Source: Pontibacter sp. G13 | Lineage (GTDB): Bacteria; Bacteroidota; Bacteroidia; J057 | DNA: 64,000 nt | Direction: 5' to 3' | Assembly: GCF_031851795.1 (NCBI RefSeq) | Contig: NZ_CP134696.1 | Span: forward strand, 5,084,001 to 5,148,000 | Shown: positions 25,049 to 33,572 of the stretch, piece by piece | Layout: each line of letters begins with the position of its first letter | Numbering within the stretch: the first letter of the stretch is position 1 | The notes under the pieces: model-generated | Seen by the model: the letters and a program-made list of their open reading frames with translations, nothing else | What the model was told of the DNA's origin: nothing | Databases searched by the model: none | Program-made: the position numbers and the translations under genes

Positions 25049-26146
25049 ATGGCCACAAAACCCCTCTCTTCCTCTCGCAATGCACTCCATGGAAATCTGT
25101 ATGGATATTTCCTCCCCAAGGGGTTGGTTTCCTTCCAGATTGTTCAACATGGACCCCCCGAGCGTCCCATATTTGAAATTGTGAATATGGAGACCCACGT
25201 CGTTCCCGATGCCAAGAATCAATACTTTTTCCAATACAAACCCGGTGCCTTCACAAGCGAAGAAATCCAGGTGAGTTTTTCGGAAGGAGGATTCTTGCGC
25301 CGCATCAGCTCCAAGGTGGAGGATCACACTGGAGATATTCTGATGGGTGCTGGCGATTTGGGCCTTAAGACGATTGAGACCGTTTCCGGATTGGGCATGA
25401 AGACCCGGTCTGCTGGCCAGGGAAAGCTGGTTTGGAGTGGGACGATAGACCCTTTCGATGAAGAGGATCTTCGGAACCTGGATCGAGTCTTGAATGCGCT
25501 CTCTCCGACGTTGATGCTAGAGGTCCGTGTGCCCGATGATATGGCTCATGTGGAGACTGCTCCAGCTAGGCAGCATGTGAATGGGGTGTTCTGTAAACCC
25601 ATCGCGCTCGTTGAGTTGATTTTGCGCCAAGAATTTGGACACAGTATGGACCGGGTGCAGTTGCCTCATCCACACGCAGTTCATTTGATCGAGATTCCAC
25701 AGGGGAAATGGGTGAAGACGGAGTTCGTGCTTGAATGTAATGAGTTTGGGTATCCTGCCAAGGTGAGGATCGTCAAGCCCTCTACGGCAAAAGCGATTTC
25801 CGACCGAGTATTTGGTTTCCTTGGGAATGTGTTGGAATTGCCCTCCAAGCTCATTCAGCTGAGGATCACGATGGGCAATGCCTATACGGAAGAGTTGCGG
25901 CGGATGAATCAGCAACAGGCTCAATTGATCGAGTTGCAGAAGCATCAGCAAGCTTCGGGGGAAAGAGGGTTCATGGATTGGATTTCTGGTGTCTCCAGTG
26001 GACAAGAAGCACCAGAAAGGAATCAGCCCAAACCATCGATGCCTGAGGGGACGAATTTGGATGAGTTGATGCACAAGGTGAATGTGCTGGATGAACATTA
26101 TCGTGTGCTGCGTCATCGTGTCAACGAGCAGCGCGATCAAGGATAA
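25049..26146 (+). CDS. Hypothetical protein, 365 aa
   Basis: No family is recognised. There is no signal peptide or membrane span. Residues 1-110 are beta-rich, the middle contains a conserved-looking segment (LPHPHAVHLIEIPQGKWVKT), and the C terminus is a charged helical region (EELRRMNQQQAQLIELQKHQ, then a second helix near residues 335-360) that could form coiled coil. The gene stands alone on the plus strand. Its TAA stop lies inside the T-tract of the oppositely oriented tRNA-like operon terminator, so the two units are tightly packed. No promoter was identified. Confidence 0.65.
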   Translation: MATKPLSSSRNALHGNLYGYFLPKGLVSFQIVQHGPPERPIFEIVNMETHVVPDAKNQYFFQYKPGAFTSEEIQVSFSEGGFLRRISSKVEDHTGDILMGAGDLGLKTIETVSGLGMKTRSAGQGKLVWSGTIDPFDEEDLRNLDRVLNALSPTLMLEVRVPDDMAHVETAPARQHVNGVFCKPIALVELILRQEFGHSMDRVQLPHPHAVHLIEIPQGKWVKTEFVLECNEFGYPAKVRIVKPSTAKAISDRVFGFLGNVLELPSKLIQLRITMGNAYTEELRRMNQQQAQLIELQKHQQASGERGFMDWISGVSSGQEAPERNQPKPSMPEGTNLDELMHKVNVLDEHYRVLRHRVNEQRDQG

Positions 26147-26179
26147 AAAAACGGCAAGCATTCAATAGAGTGCTTGCCG
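26144..26179 (-). terminator. Terminator of the tRNA-like operon
   Basis: On the minus strand a perfect 9-bp stem (TGCTTGCCG/CGGCAAGCA arms at 26171-26179 and 26152-26160) is followed by a T-run (A-run 26144-26150 on plus). On the plus strand there is no T-tract, so it serves the minus-strand unit. Confidence 0.9.
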
Positions 26180-26192
26180 ATCAGATAGGATG

Positions 26193-26301
26193 CTGTAGGG
26201 GAAGGATTCGAACCTTCACGAGGGAGTTAGCTCTGGGAGTTTGTCCTCGGGTCCTCACCCGCGAGACCAGCGGGCATGGCTGCCAATTTCATCACCCTAC
26301 A
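26193..26301 (-). tRNA. tRNA-like gene with 40-nt variable region, copy 1
   Basis: Read on the minus strand it has acceptor arms TGTAGGG and CCCTACA (extendable to 8 bp by a C-G pair) and D-arm ATG..CAT around AAATTGGCAGC, which resembles tRNA-Leu. The anticodon stem CCCGC/GCGGG has loop TGGTCTC, and the T-arm is GAAGG-TTCGAAT-CCTTC. The triplet at the anticodon position is GTC (26265-26267, complement), but position 33 is G instead of the near-universal U. The variable region is 40 nt (26218-26257) instead of the usual 12-20 of class II tRNAs. The total is 109 nt with no encoded CCA. Isotype and function are open. Confidence 0.72.
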
Positions 26302-26322
26302 GGGTAATTAAGAAAAGATCTG

Positions 26323-26431
26323 CTGTAGGGGAAGGATTCGAACCTTCACGAGGGAGTTAGCTCTGGGAGTTTGTCCTCGGGTCCTCACCCGCGAGACCAG
26401 CGGGCATGGCTGCCAATTTCATCACCCTACA
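26323..26431 (-). tRNA. tRNA-like gene with 40-nt variable region, copy 2
   Basis: This copy, including its 21-nt spacer, is identical to copy 1 over a 130-bp period, so it arose by a recent tandem duplication or is kept identical by conversion. The anticodon-position GTC is at 26395-26397 (complement). It lies in the middle of the three-gene transcript. Confidence 0.72.
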
Positions 26432-26452
26432 GGGTAATTAAGAAAAGATCTG

Positions 26453-26561
26453 CTGTAGGGGAAGGATTCGAACCTTCACGAGGGAGTTAGCTCTAGGAGT
26501 TTATCCTCAGGCCCTCACCCGCGAGACCAGCGGGCATGGCTGCCAATTTCATCACCCTACA
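26453..26561 (-). tRNA. tRNA-like gene with 40-nt variable region, copy 3 (promoter-proximal)
   Basis: It is identical to copies 1 and 2 except for four transitions (26495, 26503, 26509, 26512), all inside the 40-nt variable region. The acceptor, D, anticodon and T arms are unchanged. Two of the four changes fall in a potential variable-region hairpin (CGGGT with ACCCG in copies 1 and 2, GCCTG here) and keep it paired through G-U wobbles. This pattern suggests that the folded RNA is under selection. It is the first gene after the minus-strand promoter. Confidence 0.72.
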
Positions 26562-26624
26562 GGGTTTTTCAGTATTCGGGGGATCGATTGTGAGATTGTT
26601 AATGTTTCCCCTGATCTGTTAATA

Positions 26625-26654
26625 CAAATGTATAGGATGCGGTTATTTTTTCAA
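26625..26654 (-). promoter_or_regulatory. Promoter of the tRNA-like operon
   Basis: On the minus strand TTG (26652-26654) and TACATTTG (26625-26632) are separated by 19 nt, a full match to the Bacteroidota consensus. Copy 3 begins ~64 nt downstream. Confidence 0.88.
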
Positions 26655-26741
26655 AGATTTATAAAAATTATCTCCATGCTTTGGGGTAATTGTAATTTTT
26701 GGCCGCTTTTCTTGATAGATTTTCAATTTTGAGTCAAAAAC

Positions 26742-27224
26742 ATGGCTGCGAATTCAGAGATTGATAAACTCGACCTTCAGATTCTCTCTATTTTGATGAG
26801 CGATGCTCAGATCCCCTACACGGAAATTGCCAAGCGATTGGAAGTTTCGGGAGGTACGGTTCACGTCCGGATGAAAAAGCTGATAGCAATGGGCGTAGTC
26901 AAAGGATCTCATTTAGAGATAGACCCCAGTCAGCTGGGTTATGATATTTGTGCGTTTGTGGGAATGTTCCTTGAGAAGGGGTCGCTCTACAATCGAATCG
27001 TTAAACAGCTGGAGGAAATTCCTGAAATTACTGAGATCCACTATACGACTGGGCGATATGGAATTTTCCTTAAGATCGTCAGTACCAATACTCGCGAGCT
27101 GAGGAGTATCTTGAATGACAAGGTACAGCCTATCGAAGGGATACAGCGTACCGAAACCTTCATCTCGCTTGAGGAGAGTATGAAAAGGCCTATTCAGATT
27201 CTGGGTGCTGCCCATAAGCGCTAA
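26742..27224 (+). CDS. Lrp/AsnC-family transcriptional regulator
   Basis: The 160-aa protein has the N-terminal winged helix-turn-helix (IDKLDLQILSILMSDAQIPY, TEIAKRLEVSGGTVHVRMKK) and a C-terminal RAM/AsnC ligand-binding domain (~70-150, with ITEIHYTTGRYGIFLKIVS). Lrp-type proteins form octamers or dimers that bind amino acids and regulate metabolism. The regulated genes are not evident. It is divergent from the tRNA-like operon and shares a ~180-nt control region with it, so autoregulation or control of that operon is possible. No plus-strand promoter was confidently found. Confidence 0.92.
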   Translation: MAANSEIDKLDLQILSILMSDAQIPYTEIAKRLEVSGGTVHVRMKKLIAMGVVKGSHLEIDPSQLGYDICAFVGMFLEKGSLYNRIVKQLEEIPEITEIHYTTGRYGIFLKIVSTNTRELRSILNDKVQPIEGIQRTETFISLEESMKRPIQILGAAHKR

Positions 27225-27253
27225 AGAAAATTGAATAAAATTGACGCGAGGAT

Positions 27254-27284
27254 TTGGAACTGTCCGAATTTGTCCACACTTTTG
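27254..27284 (+). promoter_or_regulatory. Probable promoter of trmD
   Basis: TTG at 27254-27256 and CACTTTTG at 27277-27284 have 20 nt between them, one mismatch from the TAnnTTTG consensus. The trmD start is ~28 nt downstream. Confidence 0.6.
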
Positions 27285-27312
27285 CGGCCGCGTTGAGAAA
27301 ACGTCAAGCGTT

Positions 27313-28002
27313 ATGAGGATCGACATTGTTTCGTGTGTACCTGCTTTGTTAGAGAGTCCACTCTCCCATAGCATCCTCAAGCGAGCCCAAGATAAGGGGT
27401 TGTTGGAGGTGCATGTACACGATCTGCGAGACTATGCCGAAGGCAAACAGCGCCAGGTTGATGACTATCCCTTTGGGGGTGGTGCTGGAATGGTGTTGAA
27501 GGTTGAGCCTGTTGCCAGATGTATTCGTGCCCTCGAGCAGGAGCGAGAATATGATGAGGTGATTTATTTGACGCCTGACGGAAAGACTCTTGATCAGTCC
27601 ATGGCAAATTCGCTTTCGATGAAAAAGAATTTGTTGTTGCTGGCAGGTCATTATAAGGGGTTGGATCAGCGTGCTCGTGACCTTTTCGTCACACAAGAGA
27701 TCTCAATAGGAGATTTTGTTCTTTCTGGTGGGGAACTTCCTGCATTAGTGTTGACAGATGCGATAGGCAGATTGTTGCCTGGTGTCCTGTCTGATGAGAG
27801 TTCTGCATTGTTTGATTCCTTCCAGGATAATTTGTTGGATCCGCCGATCTATACTCGTCCTGCTGAATTTGAGGGGCATGAAGTCCCTGAGGTTCTTCGC
27901 AGTGGCAATGGGAGTAAGATTGAGGCATGGAGAGAGCAAGCGGCACTGGATAAGACGCGTAAGCGTCGGCCGGATTTATTGCAGCGAGACGGAAACGTCT
28001 AG
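27313..28002 (+). CDS. trmD: tRNA (guanine-37-N1)-methyltransferase
   Basis: TrmD methylates G37 of tRNAs with G36 from S-adenosylmethionine, preventing frameshifts. The deep trefoil-knot (SPOUT) cofactor site is visible in [17 protein letters not shown] and [31 protein letters not shown] is another family signature. ATG 27313 ([10 protein letters not shown]) is the family start and gives 229 aa. The upstream in-frame region from 27241 is leader. It precedes rplS, as in many bacteria, but rplS has its own promoter here. The rimM and rpsP genes often linked to trmD are absent. Confidence 0.96.
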   Translation: MRIDIVSCVPALLESPLSHSILKRAQDKGLLEVHVHDLRDYAEGKQRQVDDYPFGGGAGMVLKVEPVARCIRALEQEREYDEVIYLTPDGKTLDQSMANSLSMKKNLLLLAGHYKGLDQRARDLFVTQEISIGDFVLSGGELPALVLTDAIGRLLPGVLSDESSALFDSFQDNLLDPPIYTRPAEFEGHEVPEVLRSGNGSKIEAWREQAALDKTRKRRPDLLQRDGNV

Positions 28003-28070
28003 GCTTTTGGCTGGATTTCGAAGCTTGATTCGGAAAAAGGTAAAAAAGTTGAAAAAAGTTGCTGAGTTGT

Positions 28071-28101
28071 TTGGTCTTGAAAGTTGGATCGTATAATTTT
28101 G
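28071..28101 (+). promoter_or_regulatory. Promoter of rplS
   Basis: TTG at 28071-28073 (as TTTG) and TAATTTTG at 28094-28101 are spaced by 20 nt, a full consensus match. The rplS start is 25 nt downstream. Confidence 0.85.
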
Positions 28102-28125
28102 CAGTCCGTCAAACGAAAGGATATC

Positions 28126-28476
28126 ATGCAAGAGTTAATAAAGCTTATTGAAGCACCGCACATCCGGGAAGATATTCCGGAGTTTAAGGCGGGTGATACT
28201 GTCAACATCCACGTGCGGATTGTGGAGGGAGATAAGGAGCGTGTACAGCAATACAAAGGTGTTTGCTTGCAGCGTCGCAATTCTGGGGCATCTGAGACCT
28301 TTACGGTTCGTAAGATCTCTTCCGGAATCGGAGTTGAGCGTATCTTTCAATTGAACTCTCCGAATATTGCCAAGATTGATGTGTTGCGTCGCGGTAAAGT
28401 GCGCCGTGCTCGTCTCTTCTACTTGCGCGATAAGATTGGTAAGCAAGCTCGTATTAAGGAGCTCGTGAAGAAGTAA
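28126..28476 (+). CDS. rplS: 50S ribosomal protein L19
   Basis: L19 lies at the 30S/50S interface. The 116-aa protein has the family landmarks [50 protein letters not shown] and [23 protein letters not shown] 28126 (MQELIKLIE) is the normal start. The frame from 28084 overlaps the promoter. It follows trmD by 123 nt and ends at a double hairpin. Confidence 0.97.
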   Translation: MQELIKLIEAPHIREDIPEFKAGDTVNIHVRIVEGDKERVQQYKGVCLQRRNSGASETFTVRKISSGIGVERIFQLNSPNIAKIDVLRRGKVRRARLFYLRDKIGKQARIKELVKK

Positions 28477-28479
28477 TCC

Positions 28480-28527
28480 CTACAGATCTAGCGAGATTTG
28501 TAGTTTCCAGTCAACTGGAAATTCTTT
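28480..28527 (+). terminator. Double hairpin terminator after rplS
   Basis: A 10-bp stem (28480-28489 with 28494-28503, one G-U) is followed directly by an 8-bp stem TTTCCAGT/ACTGGAAA (28504-28521) and TTCTTT. The T-tract is modest, so termination may be partial. Confidence 0.7.
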
Positions 28528-28559
28528 GAAATAAAAATTTAAAAAATCTCTCTAAAGTT

Positions 28560-28590
28560 TTGCTTTTTTGATTTCGATCAACTACCTTTG
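28560..28590 (+). promoter_or_regulatory. Promoter of the tRNA-Thr/Tyr/Gly (tuf) cluster
   Basis: TTG at 28560-28562 and TACCTTTG at 28583-28590 are 20 nt apart. The -7 element equals that of tRNA-Pro copy 2. The first tRNA starts ~48 nt downstream. Confidence 0.87.
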
Positions 28591-28637
28591 CAGAGCTTTT
28601 GAATGAGGGGAACGAAAGAGAGGCCGAGAGATTGTTT

Positions 28638-28711
28638 GCCGGTGTAGCTCAGTTGGCCAGAGCAGCTGATTTGTAATCAGCGGGTCGGGGGTTCGAATCC
28701 CTCCACCGGCT
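28638..28711 (+). tRNA. tRNA-Thr (TGT)
   Basis: Acceptor GCCGGTG/CACCGGC, anticodon TGT at 28672-28674, T-arm GGGGGTTCGAATCCCTC, discriminator T. It is the first gene of the tRNA-tuf cluster, whose order matches the E. coli thrU-tyrU-glyT-thrT-tufB locus. Confidence 0.96.
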
Positions 28712-28747
28712 CTCTTAGAAGAGATTTTTAAGATTTTTGAAATAGTT

Positions 28748-28829
28748 GGGGAGATACCAAAGCGGTCAAATGGGGCAGACTGTAAATCTGTTGGCTACGC
28801 CTTCGTAGGTTCGAATCCTGCTCTCCCCA
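28748..28829 (+). tRNA. tRNA-Tyr (GTA)
   Basis: Acceptor GGGGAGA/TCTCCCC, anticodon GTA at 28782-28784, a class II variable arm (GTTGGCTACGCCTTCGTA region), T-loop GTTCGAAT, discriminator A. Confidence 0.96.
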
Positions 28830-28879
28830 CAAAAATTTTCCAAAGTGGAAAGTTCTTTAGGTATTGTAAAAATTTAGAA

Positions 28880-28952
28880 GCGGGAGTAGCTCAGTTGGTA
28901 GAGCATCAGCCTTCCAAGCTGAGGGTCGCGGGTTCGAATCTCGTCTCCCGCT
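28880..28952 (+). tRNA. tRNA-Gly (TCC)
   Basis: Acceptor GCGGGAG/CTCCCGC, anticodon TCC at 28913-28915 on a TCAGC/GCTGA stem, T-loop GTTCGAAT, discriminator T. Confidence 0.96.
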
Positions 28953-28966
28953 CTAATTTTTCGTTA

Positions 28967-28996
28967 CCAACGTCTCTTTGGGGCGTTGGTTTTTTT
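28967..28996 (+). terminator. Terminator between tRNA-Gly and tRNA-Thr(GGT)
   Basis: ACCAACG (28967-28973) pairs with CGTTGGT (28984-28990) and is followed by seven T residues. The next tRNA begins 2 nt later. No promoter was found between it and tuf, so downstream genes may depend on read-through. Confidence 0.82.
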
Positions 28997-28997
28997 A

Positions 28998-29070
<73 letters not shown>

Positions 29071-29127
29071 CTTTTTGTTTATCTGCGTTATTCCAATCTG
29101 CAAAATTCCTGAAACAAGTATTTCGAG

Positions 29128-30315
<1,188 letters not shown>

Positions 30316-30327
30316 TTTCGATATATT

Positions 30328-30357
30328 TGAACCGGGATCGGTTTAGGTCCCGGTTCA
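30328..30357 (+). terminator. Hairpin between tuf and tRNA-Trp (attenuator or processing site)
   Basis: A 10-bp stem TGAACCGGGA/TCCCGGTTCA has a 10-nt loop and is followed only by CTTTACA. The poor T-tract suggests partial termination or an RNase target that separates tuf mRNA from the tRNA-secE-nusG transcript. Confidence 0.55.
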
Positions 30358-30365
30358 CTTTACAA

Positions 30366-30438
30366 ACGGGCGTAGCTCAACTGGTAGAGCGACGGTCTCC
30401 AAAACCGTAGGCTGAGGGTTCGAGTCCTTCCGCCCGTG
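30366..30438 (+). tRNA. tRNA-Trp (CCA)
   Basis: Acceptor ACGGGCG/CGCCCGT, anticodon CCA at 30399-30401 on ACGGT/ACCGT, T-arm GAGGGTTCGAGTCCTTC, discriminator G. It sits between tuf and secE, 15 nt before the secE start, so it is probably excised from a longer transcript. Confidence 0.96.
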
Positions 30439-30453
30439 CAAAAGACAAGAGGT

Positions 30454-30636
30454 ATGGAAAAGTTGAAGGCTACATTTCAAGAGTATTCCGACGAGCTATT
30501 GCATAAAGTACAATGGCCTACCTTGGAAGAACTGCAGTCTAGTACTGTAACTGTGTTGATCGCTTCCTTTATGATCGCACTTACCATCTTCGTGATGGAT
30601 TTTGTCTTCGACACCTTGATGGGTATCGTAATTTAA
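30454..30636 (+). CDS. secE: Preprotein translocase subunit SecE
   Basis: SecE is the essential clamp of the SecYEG translocon. The 60-aa single-span form is visible: an amphipathic helix with the signature YSDELLHKVQWPTLEELQSS, then one membrane helix (VTVLIASFMIALTIFVMDFV). ATG 30454 is the normal start, and the six upstream in-frame residues overlap tRNA-Trp. It is followed by nusG after 22 nt, the standard arrangement. Confidence 0.96.
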   Translation: MEKLKATFQEYSDELLHKVQWPTLEELQSSTVTVLIASFMIALTIFVMDFVFDTLMGIVI

Positions 30637-30658
30637 CACCTAATCAGCACTGTTCAAG

Positions 30659-31201
30659 ATGGCTAAGGAGTGGTACGTCATTCGGGCGATTAGTGGGAAA
30701 GAGAAAAAAGCCAAGCAGTATCTGGAGAGTGAGATCGAACGGTTGAATCTGCATGAACAGATCAGTCAAGTGATCATCCCTACAGAGAAGGTTTTTGAGA
30801 TGCGCAACGGCAAGAAGAAGTTGCGTGAGCGTACCTTTTTGCCTGGTTACATCTTGGTAGAATGTGAGCTGGTTGGTGAAATCATTCCTGTTGTCAAAGA
30901 AATTCCAAATGTTATTGGTTTCCTCGGCGAGACGAAAGGCGGCGATCCTGTCCCTTTGCGTCAGGCAGAGGTAAACCAAATTTTGGGTAAAGTAGATGAG
31001 ATGAACGAAATGGGCGAAATGCCTGAAGAGCCGTTCATCCAAGGTGAGCCTGTCAAAGTTATGGCCGGCCCATTTAATGGTTTTAGTGGGGTAGTTGATG
31101 AGGTTTATGAGGACCGCAAGAAATTGAAGGTCGTCGTTAAGATCTTCGGACGAAACACCCCCATCGAGTTGGGCTATTTCCAAGTCGAAAAAGAGTATTG
31201 A
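30659..31201 (+). CDS. nusG: Transcription termination/antitermination protein NusG
   Basis: NusG binds RNA polymerase and links it to Rho and ribosomes. The 180-aa protein has the NGN domain (EWYVIRAISGKEKKAKQYLE, RTFLPGYILVE, GFLGETKGGDPVPL) and a C-terminal KOW domain (GEPVKVMAGPFNGFSGVVDE). The length and domain order are normal. It lies between secE and rplK in the conserved operon. Confidence 0.98.
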   Translation: MAKEWYVIRAISGKEKKAKQYLESEIERLNLHEQISQVIIPTEKVFEMRNGKKKLRERTFLPGYILVECELVGEIIPVVKEIPNVIGFLGETKGGDPVPLRQAEVNQILGKVDEMNEMGEMPEEPFIQGEPVKVMAGPFNGFSGVVDEVYEDRKKLKVVVKIFGRNTPIELGYFQVEKEY

Positions 31202-31309
31202 CCTATTGGGTTGTCAGTTGATTGTTGGTTTCTCCTCCTTCATATTTAGCCAACACCGCTTCCACGACTTTCAATCCAATTCTTCAGGTTATTCAACAGA
31301 GGATTTAAG

Positions 31310-31756
31310 ATGGCTAAGCAAATAGAAACCTACGTTAAGCTTCAGGTTAAAGGTGGCCAAGCCAACCCCTCTCCTCCAATTGGACCGGCACTTGGTGCAA
31401 AAGGTCTGAACATCATGGAGTTCTGTAAGCGCTTCAACGCGCAAACTCAGGACAAGCAGGGTCAAGTTCTGCCTGTGGTGATCACGGTCTATGTTGACAA
31501 GTCTTTTGACTTTGTTATCAAGACTCCACCTGCAGCGGTACTTTTGATGGAGGCAGCTAAGCTGAAAAAGGGTTCTTCGGAATCCAACCGTAACAAAGTT
31601 GGCACGGTAACTTGGGATCAAGTACAAGCAATTGCAGAAACCAAGATGCCTGACTTGAATGCCTTTACGATTGCTTCTGCATCTAAAATGATTGCAGGAA
31701 CAGCGCGAAGCATGGGAATTGTTGTTGAAGGAACTCCTTCGTGGGAGCAAAACTAA
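31310..31756 (+). CDS. rplK: 50S ribosomal protein L11
   Basis: L11 forms the base of the GTPase-associated stalk. The 148-aa protein carries [20 protein letters not shown], the Pro-rich loop that contacts elongation factors and thiostrepton. Further landmarks are [23 protein letters not shown] and AGTARSMGI. An AGAGG sequence ~10 nt ahead of the ATG is a modest ribosome-binding site. It is 11 nt from rplA. Confidence 0.98.
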   Translation: MAKQIETYVKLQVKGGQANPSPPIGPALGAKGLNIMEFCKRFNAQTQDKQGQVLPVVITVYVDKSFDFVIKTPPAAVLLMEAAKLKKGSSESNRNKVGTVTWDQVQAIAETKMPDLNAFTIASASKMIAGTARSMGIVVEGTPSWEQN

Positions 31757-31767
31757 GCAAACGCTAA

Positions 31768-32505
31768 ATGGAAACTACCAGTAAACGTAGACCCAAACGC
31801 AACCATACTCGGAAGCCAGGGAAACAATTCCAGGCAGCAGCTGCGAAAGTAGATGCTTCTACCCTGTACGATATCGCTGAGGCTTGCAAGCTCGTGAAAG
31901 AAAATGCTTTCGCGAAGTTCGATGAGTCTGTAGAGATGCACGTACGCCTGGGGGTTGACCCAAGACAAGCAAACCAAATGGTTCGCGGCGTCGCCACCCT
32001 GCCTCACGGTACGGGTAAAGAGGTGCGCGTTTTGGTCCTTACTACACCAGATAAAGAACAAGCTGCCAAAGACGCAGGTGCAGATCACGTTGGATTGGAT
32101 GAATACATCCAAAAGATCCAAGGTGGATGGACTGACGTTGATGTGATCATTTGTTCTCCAGACGTAATGCCTAAAGTAGGACGTTTGGGTCGAGTACTTG
32201 GACCACGTGGATTGATGCCTAACCCCAAGAGCGGTACTGTAACGCCTGACGTTGCAAAAGCTGTTACTGAGGTGAAGGCTGGTAAAATCGACTTCCGTGT
32301 TGATAAAACCGGTATCATCCACGTATCAATTGGCAAGGTGTCTTTCGGAGCAGAGCAAATCACTGAAAACGCAATTGAGCTGATTCAGGTATTGTTCCGA
32401 ATGAAACCAAGTGCCGCTAAAGGGACTTATTTCAAGTCCATCACGATGGCTTCCACTATGGGGCCTGGTGTAAAAGTTGACAAGTCTTCAGTACCTGGAA
32501 TCTAA
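31768..32505 (+). CDS. rplA: 50S ribosomal protein L1
   Basis: L1 forms the mobile stalk at the E site and in many bacteria represses its own operon. The 245-aa protein has the usual landmarks: [54 protein letters not shown] and [15 protein letters not shown]. The basic N-terminal extension ([15 protein letters not shown]) is common in Bacteroidota. The stop is only 7 nt before rplJ. Confidence 0.98.
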   Translation: METTSKRRPKRNHTRKPGKQFQAAAAKVDASTLYDIAEACKLVKENAFAKFDESVEMHVRLGVDPRQANQMVRGVATLPHGTGKEVRVLVLTTPDKEQAAKDAGADHVGLDEYIQKIQGGWTDVDVIICSPDVMPKVGRLGRVLGPRGLMPNPKSGTVTPDVAKAVTEVKAGKIDFRVDKTGIIHVSIGKVSFGAEQITENAIELIQVLFRMKPSAAKGTYFKSITMASTMGPGVKVDKSSVPGI

Positions 32506-32512
32506 CGTAACT

Positions 32513-33040
32513 ATGACCAAGCAAGAAAAAATTGCACTAGTCCAAGAGTTGACGGAAAAATTCCAAGAATTCCCCAACTTTTACATCGCAGATGCGGGTG
32601 GACTGACTGTGGCCGAGATGAACGAATTGCGCCAACTTTGCTTCGAAAGCAATGTGAAGCTGCAAGTGGTGAAAAACACCCTCATCAAAAAGGCACTAGA
32701 TAACCTTGAAGGCGATTATAGCGAAGTCTATGACGTGCTGAATTTGCCTTCCTCCGTATTCTTTGTAGACGCGGAGAACCCGAGTGTTCCTGCAAAACTT
32801 CTCAAGAAGTTTCGGGAGTCGAAAGATAAACCTGTTCTCAAGGCAGCTGTAATCGAAACCTCTGTATTCAAAGGGGACGATCAGTTGAAAGCCTTGGCAG
32901 ATCTCAAGTCCAAAGACGAGCTTATTGGCGAAATCGTTGGATTGTTGCAAAGCCCGGCCAAGAACGTTATTTCTGCCCTTACATCAGGCGGAGGCAAGTT
33001 GGCTGGCATTCTCAAAACTCTTTCCGAGCGGGAAGAGTAG
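32513..33040 (+). CDS. rplJ: 50S ribosomal protein L10
   Basis: L10 anchors the L7/L12 dimers to the stalk. The 175-aa protein begins MTKQEKIALVQELTEKF at ATG 32513; the upstream in-frame start (32477) overlaps rplA. Landmarks are ADAGGLTVAEMNELRQLC and VKLQVVKNTLIKKAL, and a C-terminal helix binds L12. With only 7 nt between rplA and rplJ there is no room for the structured L10 leader that controls this operon in many bacteria. Confidence 0.97.
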   Translation: MTKQEKIALVQELTEKFQEFPNFYIADAGGLTVAEMNELRQLCFESNVKLQVVKNTLIKKALDNLEGDYSEVYDVLNLPSSVFFVDAENPSVPAKLLKKFRESKDKPVLKAAVIETSVFKGDDQLKALADLKSKDELIGEIVGLLQSPAKNVISALTSGGGKLAGILKTLSEREE

Positions 33041-33155
33041 TTGGAAGGGCTTGCTTCCTTCGAACAGGTATAAGAGATTTCTAACACATGTTCGAAAGCC
33101 CTGATACTTTCACTCGAAGTTTCATTACAAAGATTTTTCTTAAAAGAACCTTAAA

Positions 33156-33533
33156 ATGGCAGATCTTAAAGCTTTTGCAGAACAATTGGTCAACCTGACA
33201 GTGAAAGAGGTGAACGAGTTGGCTGATATTCTCAAAGATGAATATGGTATCGAGCCTGCTGCTGCTGCTGCAGTTGCTGTTGCTGCTGCCCCTGGTGAAG
33301 GAGGCGACGCTGCCGATGCTCAAACTGAATTCGATGTCATCTTGGTTTCTCCAGGTGGAGCAAAATTGAACGTTGTTAAAGCTGTTAAAGCTATCACTGG
33401 TGCCGGTCTGAAAGACGCTAAAGGCATGGTAGACGCAGCTCCTACTCCGATCAAAGAGAAAGTTTCCAAAGAGGAAGCTGAAGCAATCAAAGCTCAACTT
33501 GAAGAAGCTGGTGCTGAGGTAGAGCTCAAGTAA
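33156..33533 (+). CDS. rplL: 50S ribosomal protein L7/L12
   Basis: L12 is the multicopy acidic stalk protein that recruits translational GTPases. The 125-aa protein has the N-terminal dimerisation helices ([20 protein letters not shown]), an Ala-rich hinge (~45-55, [17 protein letters not shown]) and the globular C-terminal domain ([32 protein letters not shown]). The 115-nt gap from rplJ and the hairpin after it are usual for this pair. Codon use is strongly biased. Confidence 0.98.
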   Translation: MADLKAFAEQLVNLTVKEVNELADILKDEYGIEPAAAAAVAVAAAPGEGGDAADAQTEFDVILVSPGGAKLNVVKAVKAITGAGLKDAKGMVDAAPTPIKEKVSKEEAEAIKAQLEEAGAEVELK

Positions 33534-33572
33534 TATCGACCTTTTTGGTTAGATTTGGTTCTACCAATGATA

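Noticed and set aside
26193-26561. Calling the three tRNA-like genes tRNA-Asp (GTC) or tRNA-Leu outright
   Set aside because: The GTC triplet is at the anticodon position, but U33 is missing and the variable region is too long for Asp. The D-arm is Leu-like but the anticodon is not. The isotype is left open.
26191-26570. CRISPR-like array suggested by a 130-bp periodic repeat
   Set aside because: The repeats are 130 bp with identical 21-nt spacers and carry full tRNA secondary structure. There are no short repeats with unique spacers and no cas genes.
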